From NCBI RefSeq assembly GCF_036013975.1, contig NZ_CP107904.1, forward strand, positions 5,543,001 to 5,607,000: 64,000 nucleotides of DNA, read 5' to 3'. Under the pieces are notes generated by a model. The model saw only the letters and a list, made by a program, of their open reading frames with translations. It made no database searches and was not told where the DNA came from. The stretch's first letter is position 1; each line of letters starts with the position of its first letter. Of the stretch, positions 16,795 to 25,302 are shown piece after piece. The translations under genes and the position numbers were made by a program. The stretch is from Kitasatospora sp. NBC_00458. Lineage in GTDB: Bacteria; Actinomycetota; Actinomycetes; Streptomycetales; Streptomycetaceae.

Positions 16795-16932
16795 CGCGTG
16801 CTCTCCCTGTCGATCGGCGGACCGGACCGTGATCCGGCCCGACTTTCCTATGATCACCAGGCGGAGGCGCTCCGACACCTCGAACGCGCGAAAACACCGG
16901 ACTCAGCGGGCCCCGCGGCCCTCCGCAGAGCC

Positions 16933-17988
16933 TCACTCGTCCTCGCGGGCCTCCTTGCTGGCCAGCAGACGGCGCAGCGAGTAGAGCCGGGCCTGCTCGG
17001 CGTGGCCCTCGGCGACCCAGGCGTCCAGCGCACAGTCCGGCTCGTCGTGGCTGCACGCACGCGGGCACTCGGCGGTGCCGGGCTCCAGGTCGGGGAAGGC
17101 CAGGATGACCCGCGACGGGTCGATGTGCGAGAGGCCGAAGGACCGGAAACCCGGGGTGTCGATCACCCAGCCGGGGTCGAGGGCCTTCTTCGAGCCCGGC
17201 TTGGCGCCGGGCGGCGGAGGCAGCCGCAGCGCGAGGGCCGAGACGGTGGTGTGCCGGCCCCGGCCGGTCACCGCGTTGACCCGGCCGGTGCTCCGCTGGT
17301 GCTGCGGGACGAGGGCGTTGACCAGCGTGGTCTTCCCGACGCCGGAATGGCCGATGAACACCGTGCGCAGGCCGCGCAGCCGCTCCCGGACGGTCTCGGC
17401 ACCGGTGGTCGCCAGCTCGTCCCGGCGGGTCACCACGTACTGGATGCCGAGCGGGGCGTAGGCGTCCAGCAGCGGTTCCGCCGGGCCCAGGTCGGCCTTG
17501 GTGAGGACGAGCAGCGGCTCCATCCCCGCGTCGTACGCGGCGACCAGGCAGCGGTCGATCAGCCGGGGCCGGGGCTCCGGGTCGGCCAGCGCGGTGACGA
17601 TGGCGAGCTGCTCGGCGTTGGCGACGACGATCCGCTCGTACGGGTCGTCGTCGTCCGCGGTACGCCGCAGGACCGAACTGCGCTCCTCGACCCGGACGAT
17701 CCGGGCCAGCGTGTCGGCGTCGCCGGAGAGGTCGCCGACCAGGGAGACGTTGTCGCCGACGACGACCCCCTTGCGGCCCAGCTCGCGGGCCTTCATCGCG
17801 ACGATCTCGCGCTCCTGCTTGGTGCCCGGGTCGATCAGACAGGTCAGCCGGCCGCGGTCGACGGTGAGCACCATCGCCTCGGCGGCGTCCTCGTGCTTGG
17901 GCCGGATCCGGGTCCGCGGCCGGGAACCCTTCCGTCCCGGACGGTTGCGGATGTCGTCCTCGTCGGCGTCCTTGCCGTAACGGCGCAT
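16933..17988 (-). CDS. rsgA: Small-ribosomal-subunit GTPase RsgA
   Basis: 351 aa. RsgA is a circularly permuted GTPase that checks late maturation of the 30S subunit. An OB fold (about 35-110) comes first, then the permuted G motifs: TKAD (G4), GHSGVGKTTLVNAL (G1) and DTPGFRSFG (G3), then a C-terminal zinc finger with CxxxCSHxxxDC (ECPRACSHDEPDC). ATG start; 16 bp downstream of aroA and in the same operon, which is the usual actinobacterial arrangement. Confidence 0.95.
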   Translation of the reverse strand: MRRYGKDADEDDIRNRPGRKGSRPRTRIRPKHEDAAEAMVLTVDRGRLTCLIDPGTKQEREIVAMKARELGRKGVVVGDNVSLVGDLSGDADTLARIVRVEERSSVLRRTADDDDPYERIVVANAEQLAIVTALADPEPRPRLIDRCLVAAYDAGMEPLLVLTKADLGPAEPLLDAYAPLGIQYVVTRRDELATTGAETVRERLRGLRTVFIGHSGVGKTTLVNALVPQHQRSTGRVNAVTGRGRHTTVSALALRLPPPPGAKPGSKKALDPGWVIDTPGFRSFGLSHIDPSRVILAFPDLEPGTAECPRACSHDEPDCALDAWVAEGHAEQARLYSLRRLLASKEAREDE

Positions 17989-18004
17989 GTCCTCAGTCTC
18001 CCGC

Positions 18005-19336
18005 TCAGCCGCCCGCCACCGCTCCCGTGAGCAGCTCGTCCCACATCGCGGGGAAGTCCGGCAGGGTCTTGGCGGTGGTGGCCACGTTCTCCACCAGGAC
18101 GCCGGGGACGGCCAGGCCGATCACCGCGGCGGCGGTGGCCAGACGGTGGTCCTCGTACGTGTGGAAGACGCCGCCGCCCAGCTTGCGGGGGCGGATCCGC
18201 AGACCGTCCTCGGTCTCGCTGACGTCGCCGCCGAGGTCGTTGATCTCCTTGGCGAGCGCGGCCAGCCGGTCCGTCTCGTGCAGGCGCAGGTGGGCGATGC
18301 CGTAGAGGTGAGACTCCGAGTCGGCGAGGGCGGCGACGGCGGCGATCACCGGGGTGAGCTCGCCGACGTCGTGCAGGTCGGCCTCGATGCCGTGGATCCG
18401 GCCGGTGCCGGTGAACTGGAGGCCCTCGTCCGTGAACTCGCAGCTGCCGCCCATCCGGGTGTAGATGTCGCGCAGCTGGTCGCCCGGCTGGGTGGTGTGC
18501 CGCGGCCAGTCGCGGACGGTCACCCGGCCGCCGGTGACCAGGGCGGCGGCGAAGAACGGCGCGGCGTTCGACAGGTCGGGCTCGACCACCATGTCGCGGC
18601 CGATCAGGGCGCCCGGCGTGACCCGCCAGACGTCCTTCTCGCCACCGTCCTCGGGGGCGTCGACCTGCACGCCCGCCAGCCGGAGCATCTCGACGGTCAT
18701 CCGGATGTGCGGCAGCGACGGGACCGGGCCGCCGACGTGCCGGACCTCGACGCCCTGGTTGTAGCGGGCACCGGAGAGCAGCAGGGCGGAGACGAACTGC
18801 GAGGAGGACGAGGCGTCGAGCTCGACCGGCCCGCCCTCCAGCGCGCCCGTGCCGTGCACGGTGAGCGGGAAGGCGCCGCGGCCGCCGTCGTCGATCCGGG
18901 CGCCGAGCGCGCGCAGGGCGTTGATCACGCCGTGCTGGGGACGCTCGTGGCTGCGCGGGTCGCCGTCGAAGTGGACCGGGCCGTCGGCGAGGACGGCGAG
19001 CGGGGGAAGGAAGCGCATGACCGTGCCGGCGTTGCCGACGTCGACGGAGGCCGGGCCGCGCAGGGCGGGGGCGGGGATGACCCGCCAGGCCTCGCCGCCG
19101 CCGGTGCCGCCGGAGTCGTTGTTGACCTGCTCCTCGATGCCGACACCGAGCGCGCGCAGGCCGTCGGCCATCAGCTGGGAGTCCCGGCTGCGCAGCGGAC
19201 GGCGCACCCAGCCGGGCTCGTCCGCCAGTGCCGCCAGCACCAGGGCCCGGTTGGTGACCGACTTGGAGCCGGGGATGGTGACGGTGGCGTCAACGGGGCT
19301 GGTCGCGACGGGGGCGGGCCACAGGGTCTCGGTCAT
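18005..19336 (-). CDS. aroA: 3-phosphoshikimate 1-carboxyvinyltransferase (EPSP synthase)
   Basis: 443 aa. Condenses shikimate-3-phosphate with phosphoenolpyruvate in the shikimate pathway. Motifs: IPGSKSVTNRALVLAALAD at the N-terminus, DVGNAGTVMRFLPPLA, and the C-terminal HETDRLAALAKEINDLGGDV and YEDHRLATAAAVIGLAVPG. The PEP-site segment reads GNAGTVMRFLPP where class I enzymes have GNAGTAxRP, a variation typical of actinobacterial AroA. First gene of the minus-strand aroA-rsgA-sugE block; its start is 44 bp from the right arm of the inverted repeat. Confidence 0.96.
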   Translation of the reverse strand: MTETLWPAPVATSPVDATVTIPGSKSVTNRALVLAALADEPGWVRRPLRSRDSQLMADGLRALGVGIEEQVNNDSGGTGGGEAWRVIPAPALRGPASVDVGNAGTVMRFLPPLAVLADGPVHFDGDPRSHERPQHGVINALRALGARIDDGGRGAFPLTVHGTGALEGGPVELDASSSSQFVSALLLSGARYNQGVEVRHVGGPVPSLPHIRMTVEMLRLAGVQVDAPEDGGEKDVWRVTPGALIGRDMVVEPDLSNAAPFFAAALVTGGRVTVRDWPRHTTQPGDQLRDIYTRMGGSCEFTDEGLQFTGTGRIHGIEADLHDVGELTPVIAAVAALADSESHLYGIAHLRLHETDRLAALAKEINDLGGDVSETEDGLRIRPRKLGGGVFHTYEDHRLATAAAVIGLAVPGVLVENVATTAKTLPDFPAMWDELLTGAVAGG

Positions 19337-19380
19337 GGGGCAAGTTTAGGGGCCGTACCGAAACAGTCTCTGCCGTGCTG

Positions 19381-19660
19381 TCGCCCGCTCGCCTCCGGGC
19401 CGCTTTGATCCGGTGCCGACGGTCGGCGCTCCGATGCCGCTCGTTCCTCGCGGCCTCCTCGCGCTCTCCCTTTCGGCACCGGCGCGGCCCTTCGGCTCGG
19501 GGCGGGTTCGGCGCATGGCCCGGGTTGGCGGGGCGGGCGGGTGCCGTAGGGCCCGGAGCGGGTCCGGTGCACGACCGGGGCCGGCGGGGTGGGCGGGTGC
19601 CGAGTGGCTCGGGGCGGGGCCGGTGTGTCGGTGGGGTGAGCGGGTGCCCTGCCGGCTCTG
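19381..19660. repeat. Right arm of the large inverted repeat
   Basis: 19381-19500 is the reverse complement of 16347-16466 at 119 of 120 positions; 19501 to about 19620 continues at roughly 85-90 percent and then decays into degenerate copies of the 56-bp unit toward 19660. It lies between the aroA start and the M50 peptidase stop (19758). The remaining sequence to 19757 is GC-rich with degenerate unit fragments and no gene. Confidence 0.9.
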
Positions 19661-19757
19661 GCGAGCGGGCGCCGGGCAGCGTTTACGGCAGGGCCGGGGT
19701 TCGTGGGGCCCCGCCGTGTGCCCTGCCGGCCCTGGCGGGCGGGTGCCGTGCGGCGGC

Positions 19758-20474
19758 TCAGAGGGGGCGGAGCAGCCAGGTGGTGCCGAGGGCGAGGGCG
19801 GCGAGGGCGGTGACCAGGAAGAGCGTGATCCAGGCGAGGCCGGGGACGCCGGTGAGCCGGGCCAGCTGGTCGGCGTCGGAGTCGGTGGCCTGGCCCCGGC
19901 GGCGCTGGTGCTGGAGTTCGAGGACCGGGCGGACGGCGCCGAACAGCAGGAACCAGCTGCCCAGGTAGGCGAAGCCGGCCTGGACCTCGGGGCTGCCGAA
20001 CCAGGAGACCAGGAAGAACGCGGCGCCGGTGACCAGCACGCTCAGGAAGCCGAAGGCGTTGCGGATGCGCACCAGCAGGGCGAGCAGCAGCGCGATGGCG
20101 AGCCAGAGCAGCAGCGTGATCCGGTCGGCGGCGAGCAGGGCGGCGCAGCCGAGGCCGAGCAGGGCGGGGGCGGTGTAGCCGGCGGCGGCGGTGAGGACCA
20201 TGCCGGGGCCGGTGGGGCGGCCGTAGGAGAGGGTGAGGCCGGAGGTGTCGGAGTGCAGCCTGATGCCGGCCAGCCTGCGGTTCGTGGCGACGGCGGCGAG
20301 GCCGTGGCCGCCCTCGTGCGCGATGGTCACCGCGTTGCGGGCTATCCGCCAGACCGGGCGGGCGAGGACGGCGAGCAGGGCGGCGGCGCCGGTGGCGAGG
20401 GCGAGCCAGCCGGGCGGGGCGGGCTGGGTGCCGGTGACGGCGCTCCACAGTTCGTCGATGGTCCTGGCGTCCAT
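19758..20474 (-). CDS. M50 family zinc metallopeptidase, integral membrane
   Basis: 238 aa. The membrane-embedded HExxH site is H53-E54-G-G-H57 (IAHEGGHGLAAV), characteristic of the M50B-like group, with some six hydrophobic helices (about 24-40, 93-110, 117-135, 138-155, 163-180, 213-232). The family's second metal-ligand region is not clear, so it may be a diverged intramembrane protease. No PDZ domain and no anti-sigma neighbour that would mark it as a site-2 protease. ATG at 20474. Confidence 0.82.
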   Translation of the reverse strand: MDARTIDELWSAVTGTQPAPPGWLALATGAAALLAVLARPVWRIARNAVTIAHEGGHGLAAVATNRRLAGIRLHSDTSGLTLSYGRPTGPGMVLTAAAGYTAPALLGLGCAALLAADRITLLLWLAIALLLALLVRIRNAFGFLSVLVTGAAFFLVSWFGSPEVQAGFAYLGSWFLLFGAVRPVLELQHQRRRGQATDSDADQLARLTGVPGLAWITLFLVTALAALALGTTWLLRPL

Positions 20475-20619
20475 GGGTCTCCTCCGCCTCGGTTCGGCCG
20501 TCCCGGGGTGGCAGCCTGCCATGCGGGGGGACGGCCCGGCAGGGGCGGGTGGTTCTGCGGCGGGTGTGAGGAGGGGGTGAGAATCCCGGCGGCGGTCGTG
20601 GTCGTGGCAAGCTGACGCC

Positions 20620-21372
20620 ATGTGCGGTCGCTTCGCTTCGAGCACCAGGCCCGAGGACATCGTCGAGCTGTTCGGCGTCCGGCAGTGGGATCCGGCGGAG
20701 ACGCTGGCCCCGAGCTGGAACGTCGCACCCACGCAGAGCGCCTTCGTGGTGCTGGAGCGGGTGCCGAAGGGGGAGCGGGCTCCGGTGCGGCAGCTGCGGG
20801 TGCTGCGCTGGGGGCTGGTGCCGCAGTGGGCGAAGTCGCCGGAGACGGCGGTGAAGATGATCAACGCCCGGTCGGACACGGTGCACGAGAAGCCCTCGTA
20901 CCGGCAGGCCTTCACGTCCCGGCGGTGCATCCTGCCGGTGGACGGCTACTACGAGTGGCAGACGCTGCCGGGCGAGCGGGGCAAGGCGAGGAAGAAGCCC
21001 TTCTTCGTCTCCCGGGTGGACAGGGCGCCGCTGGCACTGGCCGGGCTGTACGAGTTCTGGCGGAACCGGGCGGTGCCGTCGGACCACCCGGAGGGCTGGC
21101 TGGTGACCTTCACCGTCGTGACCACCGACGCGGAGGAGCTGCTGGCGCCGATCCACGAGCGGATGCCGCTCTTCCTCGATCCGGGGTCGTTCGACGAGTG
21201 GCTGGACCCGGGGCTGAGCGACCCGGAGGAGCTGCGGCGGCTGCTGATACCCCCGCCGCCCGGGGCGTTGCGGGCCACCCCGGTGTCGCCGGCGGTCGGC
21301 AGCATCCGCAACGACGAGCCCGGGCTGACCGAGCCGTACACCGAGGTCGAGTACGAGACCACGCTCTTCTGA
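20620..21372 (+). CDS. SOS response-associated peptidase (HMCES/YedK family)
   Basis: 250 aa. The family traps abasic sites in single-stranded DNA as a stable thiazolidine DNA-protein crosslink. The invariant Cys2 is present (MCGRFA), which also fixes the start. Other family motifs: WNVAPTQ, LRWGLVPQWAK, MINARSDTV, RRCILPVDGYYEW and the late HERMPLFLDP histidine. Standalone gene facing away from the M50 peptidase gene. Confidence 0.93.
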   Translation: MCGRFASSTRPEDIVELFGVRQWDPAETLAPSWNVAPTQSAFVVLERVPKGERAPVRQLRVLRWGLVPQWAKSPETAVKMINARSDTVHEKPSYRQAFTSRRCILPVDGYYEWQTLPGERGKARKKPFFVSRVDRAPLALAGLYEFWRNRAVPSDHPEGWLVTFTVVTTDAEELLAPIHERMPLFLDPGSFDEWLDPGLSDPEELRRLLIPPPPGALRATPVSPAVGSIRNDEPGLTEPYTEVEYETTLF

Positions 21373-21440
21373 CCCCCCGTCCTCCCGTACCGTCCTCCCG
21401 TTCCCAGCCAGCTCACCCACCCACCCGCACCGGAGCCGCC

Positions 21441-22091
21441 GTGACCCAGGAAGCCGTGACGAGGGAACTCGTCCCCACCACCGCCGGGGACGCCCGGATC
21501 ACCCTGCACCGGGCGGCCGTGCCCCGGGCGGTGCTGGCGCTGGGGCACGGCGCCGGCGGCGGGGTCGAGGCGCGGGACCTGGTGGCGCTGGCCGGGGCGC
21601 TGCCCGCGCGGGGGATCTCGGTGGCGCTGGTCGAGCAGCCCTGGCGGGTGGCCGGGAAGCGGGTCGCCCCCGCGCCGAGGACGCTGGACGCGGGGTGGAC
21701 GCCGGTGGCCGAGCGGCTGGCCGGCGCCGGGTTGCCGCTGGTGGTGGGCGGGCGCAGCGCCGGGGCCCGGGTGGCGTGCCGGACGGGTGCGGAGACCGGG
21801 GCGGCCGGGGTGGTGGCGCTGGCGTTCCCGCTGCACCCGCCGGGCCGGCCGGAGCGGAGCCGGGCGGAGGAGCTGCTGGGGTCGGGCCTGCCGACGCTGG
21901 TGGTGCAGGGCGGGGCGGACCCGTTCGGTGGGCCGGCGGAGTTCCCGGAGCTGCCGGGGACGCACGAGCTGGTGGCGCTGGAGTACGGCAACCACGGTTT
22001 CGAGGTGCCGAAGCGGGCGCCGGTGGGCCAGGGCGAGGTGCTGGAGCTGATCGTCTCGGCGGTGGGCGACTGGGTGCTGCGGCTGCTCTGA
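21441..22091 (+). CDS. Alpha/beta-hydrolase family protein
   Basis: 216 aa, short alpha/beta-hydrolase. GHGAGGG near residue 33 is the oxyanion-loop region; GGRSAGARVACR (about 97-108) carries the nucleophile-elbow serine (GxSxG as GRSAG), VVQGGADPFG the acid residue region and NHGF (near 188) the catalytic histidine. Resembles the KANL3/Tex30-like dienelactone hydrolase group. Substrate unknown. GTG start, 68 bp downstream of the HMCES gene and probably co-transcribed. Confidence 0.8.
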   Translation: MTQEAVTRELVPTTAGDARITLHRAAVPRAVLALGHGAGGGVEARDLVALAGALPARGISVALVEQPWRVAGKRVAPAPRTLDAGWTPVAERLAGAGLPLVVGGRSAGARVACRTGAETGAAGVVALAFPLHPPGRPERSRAEELLGSGLPTLVVQGGADPFGGPAEFPELPGTHELVALEYGNHGFEVPKRAPVGQGEVLELIVSAVGDWVLRLL

Positions 22092-22165
22092 GGGGCGTTC
22101 CGGCGCTCCGTGCGCGGGCTGTCGCCGTCCGTTCACCCGTTCGAGCGAACTGCGGGCGGGGGGCG

Positions 22166-22191
22166 GGAATGCGGGAGTGATTCCAGTGGTT
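22166..22191 (+). promoter_or_regulatory. Sigma-R-dependent promoter of sigR
   Basis: GGAAT (22166-22170), an 18-nt spacer, then GTT (22189-22191): an exact match to the sigma-R consensus GGAAT-N18/19-GTT. It lies 41 bp before the upstream ATG of sigR, the position of the autoregulatory promoter sigRp2 in Streptomyces coelicolor. Confidence 0.85.
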
Positions 22192-22232
22192 GACACCCTC
22201 GTCAGCTTGAGTCCCGATGGAAGGCAGGGCAG

Positions 22233-23138
22233 ATGGGTTCGATCGCGTGCCCCGAGCGGCCGGACGAGCGCGAGGCCGCGGCGGCGTTCGCCCCCTCCTG
22301 GTCGGAGTGGATTGCCGCGGGCGAGAAGCCCGTCAGCCCGATATCCTCCATTTCGGGGCGGCCCGCCGTGGGCCGTGTCCGTCATGCCGAGGAGGTGGGT
22401 CCGGTCGTCGGGACCGAGCACGAGGCCGAGCCGGGCGGGGGCCCGGAGGAGGGCCTGCCCACGGGTGCGGCGCTCACCGGTGAGGAGCTGGCCGAGGCGA
22501 TCGGCGAGGACACCTTCCGGGTGTCGGCGGAGGAGAGCGAGGAGGCCCGGCGGGAGCGCTTCGAGCGCGACGCCCTGGGCTACCTGGATCCGATGTACTC
22601 GGCGGCGCTGCGGATGACCCGCAACCCGGCGGACGCGGAGGACCTGCTCCAGGAGGCGTTCGCCAAGGCGTACGCGTCGTTCCACCAGTTCCGCGAGGGC
22701 ACCAACCTCAAGGCCTGGCTGTACCGCATCCTCACCAACACGTTCATCAACTCGTACCGCAAGAAGCAGCGGGAGCCCCAGCGCACCGCCGCCGAGGAGA
22801 TCGAGGACTGGCAGCTGGCCAGGGCCGAGTCGCACATGTCGACCGGCCTTCGCTCGGCGGAGACCCAGGCCCTGGACCACCTCCCGGACAGCGACGTCAA
22901 GGACGCCCTCCAGGCCATCCCGGAGGAGTTCCGTATCGCCGTCTATCTCGCGGACGTAGAGGGCTTTGCGTACAAGGAGATCGCGGACATCATGGGTACT
23001 CCCATCGGTACGGTGATGTCCCGGCTGCACCGCGGCCGCCGTCAGCTGCGCGGCATGCTGGAGGATTACGCCCGTGAGCGCGGGCTGGTCCCGGCCGGCA
23101 GTGGGGCAGGGCAGGAAGCGAAGGGCTCGGGCTCATGA
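22233..23138 (+). CDS. sigR: RNA polymerase ECF sigma factor SigR (thiol-oxidative stress)
   Basis: 301 aa from the ATG at 22233. Region 2 (YSAALRMTRNPADAEDLLQEAF, then YRILTNTFINSYRKK) and region 4 (EEFRIAVYLADVEGFAYKEIADIMGTPIGTVMSRLHRGRRQLR) are intact. Sigma-R drives thioredoxin, mycothiol and protein quality-control genes after disulfide stress. The first 54 residues precede a GTG codon (22395, VGPVVGTE) that matches the start of the shorter constitutive form, so two isoforms are expected: stable sigma-R and the extended, unstable sigma-R-prime made from the sigma-R promoter. Stop overlaps rsrA by 4 nt. Confidence 0.95.
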   Translation: MGSIACPERPDEREAAAAFAPSWSEWIAAGEKPVSPISSISGRPAVGRVRHAEEVGPVVGTEHEAEPGGGPEEGLPTGAALTGEELAEAIGEDTFRVSAEESEEARRERFERDALGYLDPMYSAALRMTRNPADAEDLLQEAFAKAYASFHQFREGTNLKAWLYRILTNTFINSYRKKQREPQRTAAEEIEDWQLARAESHMSTGLRSAETQALDHLPDSDVKDALQAIPEEFRIAVYLADVEGFAYKEIADIMGTPIGTVMSRLHRGRRQLRGMLEDYARERGLVPAGSGAGQEAKGSGS

Positions 23139-23542
23139 GCTGCGGCGATCCGCACGACACCGAGTGTGGCGAGGTCCTCGACCACCTCTACGAATTCCTC
23201 GACAACGAGATGGCCGAGGGCGACTGCGCCAAGCTGCGCGAGCACTTCGACGAATGCTCGCCGTGCCTGAAGCAGTACGGGCTGGAGCAGGCGATCAAGG
23301 CACTGATCAAGCGTTCCTGCGGCTGCGACGACACCCCGGCCGATCTGCGGGGCAAGGTGCTGGCCAGGATCGACTCGATCCGGGCCGGGCAGCGCTCGGG
23401 CGAGACGGTGGTGGTCGCCGTCGAGACCACGGTCGAGGTGCACGCCGAGGTGGCGGGACCGGCCCGGTCCTCCGGGGAGGCGGCGGACGAGCCGTCCGCC
23501 CGTTCCGGTGCCCCGGTCGAGGCGGGGGCCCAGGCGGAGTGA
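23135..23542 (+). CDS. rsrA: Zinc anti-sigma factor RsrA, redox switch for SigR
   Basis: 135 aa. RsrA binds sigma-R when reduced and releases it after disulfide formation and zinc loss. The ZAS-motif ligands fall where known RsrA has them: C11, H37, C41 and C44 (REHFDECSPC), plus C3 and the CGC pair in KRSCGCDD. The core ends near residue 90; the remaining Ala/Glu/Val-rich tail is longer than in S. coelicolor RsrA. ATGA overlap with sigR means coupled translation and matched stoichiometry. Confidence 0.95.
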   Translation: MSCGDPHDTECGEVLDHLYEFLDNEMAEGDCAKLREHFDECSPCLKQYGLEQAIKALIKRSCGCDDTPADLRGKVLARIDSIRAGQRSGETVVVAVETTVEVHAEVAGPARSSGEAADEPSARSGAPVEAGAQAE

Positions 23543-23601
23543 GCGGAGGCCCGCCGGTAGCGGCGGGCGAGGAGTGACCTGTGCGCCGAACGGCGTGCGC
23601 G

Positions 23602-23637
23602 GGGCGGCCCCGGGAGCGAGTGCTCCCGGGGCCGCCC
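23602..23637 (+). terminator. Terminator of the sigR-rsrA operon
   Basis: Perfect 16-bp stem (23602-23617 with 23622-23637), loop GAGT, followed by TCTTTCC, 60 nt after the rsrA stop. It separates the operon from the HD-domain genes. Confidence 0.88.
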
Positions 23638-23670
23638 TCTTTCCGCTCGTGTGCGCCGTCACTCGTTCGA

Positions 23671-25302
23671 GTGACTTGGGGGTGTGCCAGCTGCGGCATT
23701 CCGCGATCATGCGTCCCCGCAGCGGAACAGCGCCCTATCCTCCTGACGGGCGCTCACCGCCGGTTGGCCCGGCGCGCCGGGCGCCGCGCGGGCCAGGACG
23801 GCGGGGAGGTCGAGATCGCTACCGACAGTGGAGACGCGGACCTGCCGGAGGGCGCCGCGCGCTACCTCGTGGCCGTCCCGGTGGCGGCGCTCTGCTGCCT
23901 GCTGCCGCTGCTGCCCGTACCGGGCCCGACGCAGCCGCCGCACTGGCTCGGTGCTCCGGTGGACTGGCCCAAGGTCGGGCTGCTGGCCTTCCTGCACGGG
24001 TGCTGGGAGTCGCTCGCGCAGGGGCTGCCCACGCCGTGCCTGCGGCTGGTCCGGATGGCGCTGCGGCGTCCGCCGGTGCGGCTCCGGGTGCCGGCCCGGC
24101 CCAGTGTCAACGCCTTCTTCCCGGTGCTGTTCGCCGGGGTGCTGATGCTGCCGCCGGCCGCCGCCGCGCTGGTGGCGGCACCGGCCGCGCTGGTCGGCGC
24201 CGCCGAACCGGTCTGCCGGCGGCGGCAGCTCTGGAACGGGTCCCAGCTCGCGCTCTCCGCCTTCGCCGCCTCGGTGGTCTTCCACCTGCTGGCCGGTCCG
24301 CAGCTGCTGCTCGGCTCCCGCTTCCCCGCCGCGCTGCTCCCCGGGTTCGCCGCCCTCGGCGCGTTCTGCCTGGTCAACGGGGTTCTGGTGGGCGGCATGC
24401 TGGTGCTGGCGGAGGGCCGCCGGGCGACCGTGCTGCTGCGCGGGCCGGCCGCCGCGGTCGGGCTGCCGGTGCTGGTGCACGCGGCCGGCGGGCTGATGGT
24501 CGCCGTCCTGTGGCAGGGCCCGTACGGTGCGTTCGCGGCGCTGCTGGCCCTGCTGCCGCTGACCATCTCCGCCTGGGTGTTCGCCCAGGGGCACCGGGAG
24601 CGCGACGCCCACCAGGCCACCGTCCAGGCGCTGGTGCAGGCGGTGGAGATCAAGGACGCCTACACCCGGGGGCACAGCGAACGGGTCGGCAAGGCGGCCG
24701 TCCTGATCGCCGGCCAGCTCGGCATGGAGTCCGAGCGGCTGCGCACCCTGCGGTACGCGGGTGTCCTGCACGACGTCGGCAAGCTGGGCGTCGCCACCGA
24801 GCTGTTGCGCAGAAACGGTCCCCTCAGCGACGCCGAGCGGCGGGCCGTCGAGGTGCACCCGGTGCACGGGTACGAGCTGGTGCGCGGGATCGCCTTCCTG
24901 GGCGAGGCGCACGCCGGGATCCTGCACCACCACGAGCGGATGGACGGACGGGGCTACCCGAGCGGACTGGCCGGCGGCCAGATCCCGGAGTTCGCAAGGA
25001 TCATCTCGGTCGCGGACGCCTTCGACTCGATGACCTCGACCCGCTCCTACCGGCGCGGCCGGCCGGTCGCCGAGGCGGTGGCGGAGCTGGAGCGCTGCTC
25101 GGGCAGCCAGTTCGACCCGGTGATGGTGCGGGCGCTGGTCTCCGCGCTGGCCGTGCACGACTGGCAGCCGGTGCTGCCGCCGCCCGTCGACTGCATCCGG
25201 GCGGTGCCGGACATCCCGCTCGGCGTGCCCGAACCGGCCCGGGCGGCCCCGCGCGGGGTCCCCGCCCAGGGCGGCACCGTGCCGACGGCCGGGCCGTCGT
25301 GA
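23671..25302 (+). CDS. Membrane-anchored HD-GYP-like phosphohydrolase
   Basis: Up to 543 aa. A polytopic N-terminal half (helices in YLVAVPVAALCCLLPLLP and repeatedly to ISAWVFAQG) precedes a cytosolic HD domain whose motifs read YTRGHSERVG, HDVGKLGV, HPVHGYEL, HHHERMDGRGYP and VADAFDSM, i.e. the HD-GYP arrangement with the GYP sequence itself. HD-GYP proteins usually hydrolyse cyclic-di-GMP; activity here is inferred. The start is uncertain: GTG at 23671 is the first good codon after the sigR-rsrA terminator, but residues 1-75 look poorly coding, and a GGGGAGG at 23803 suggests translation may begin later, near 23815, where only a rare ATC codon is available. Confidence 0.85.
   Translation: MTWGCASCGIPRSCVPAAEQRPILLTGAHRRLARRAGRRAGQDGGEVEIATDSGDADLPEGAARYLVAVPVAALCCLLPLLPVPGPTQPPHWLGAPVDWPKVGLLAFLHGCWESLAQGLPTPCLRLVRMALRRPPVRLRVPARPSVNAFFPVLFAGVLMLPPAAAALVAAPAALVGAAEPVCRRRQLWNGSQLALSAFAASVVFHLLAGPQLLLGSRFPAALLPGFAALGAFCLVNGVLVGGMLVLAEGRRATVLLRGPAAAVGLPVLVHAAGGLMVAVLWQGPYGAFAALLALLPLTISAWVFAQGHRERDAHQATVQALVQAVEIKDAYTRGHSERVGKAAVLIAGQLGMESERLRTLRYAGVLHDVGKLGVATELLRRNGPLSDAERRAVEVHPVHGYELVRGIAFLGEAHAGILHHHERMDGRGYPSGLAGGQIPEFARIISVADAFDSMTSTRSYRRGRPVAEAVAELERCSGSQFDPVMVRALVSALAVHDWQPVLPPPVDCIRAVPDIPLGVPEPARAAPRGVPAQGGTVPTAGPS

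Noticed and set aside
16795..16932. Guanidine riboswitch before sugE
   Set aside because: Expected for guanidinium exporters, but I could not find the conserved ykkC-type core in the 138-bp gap.
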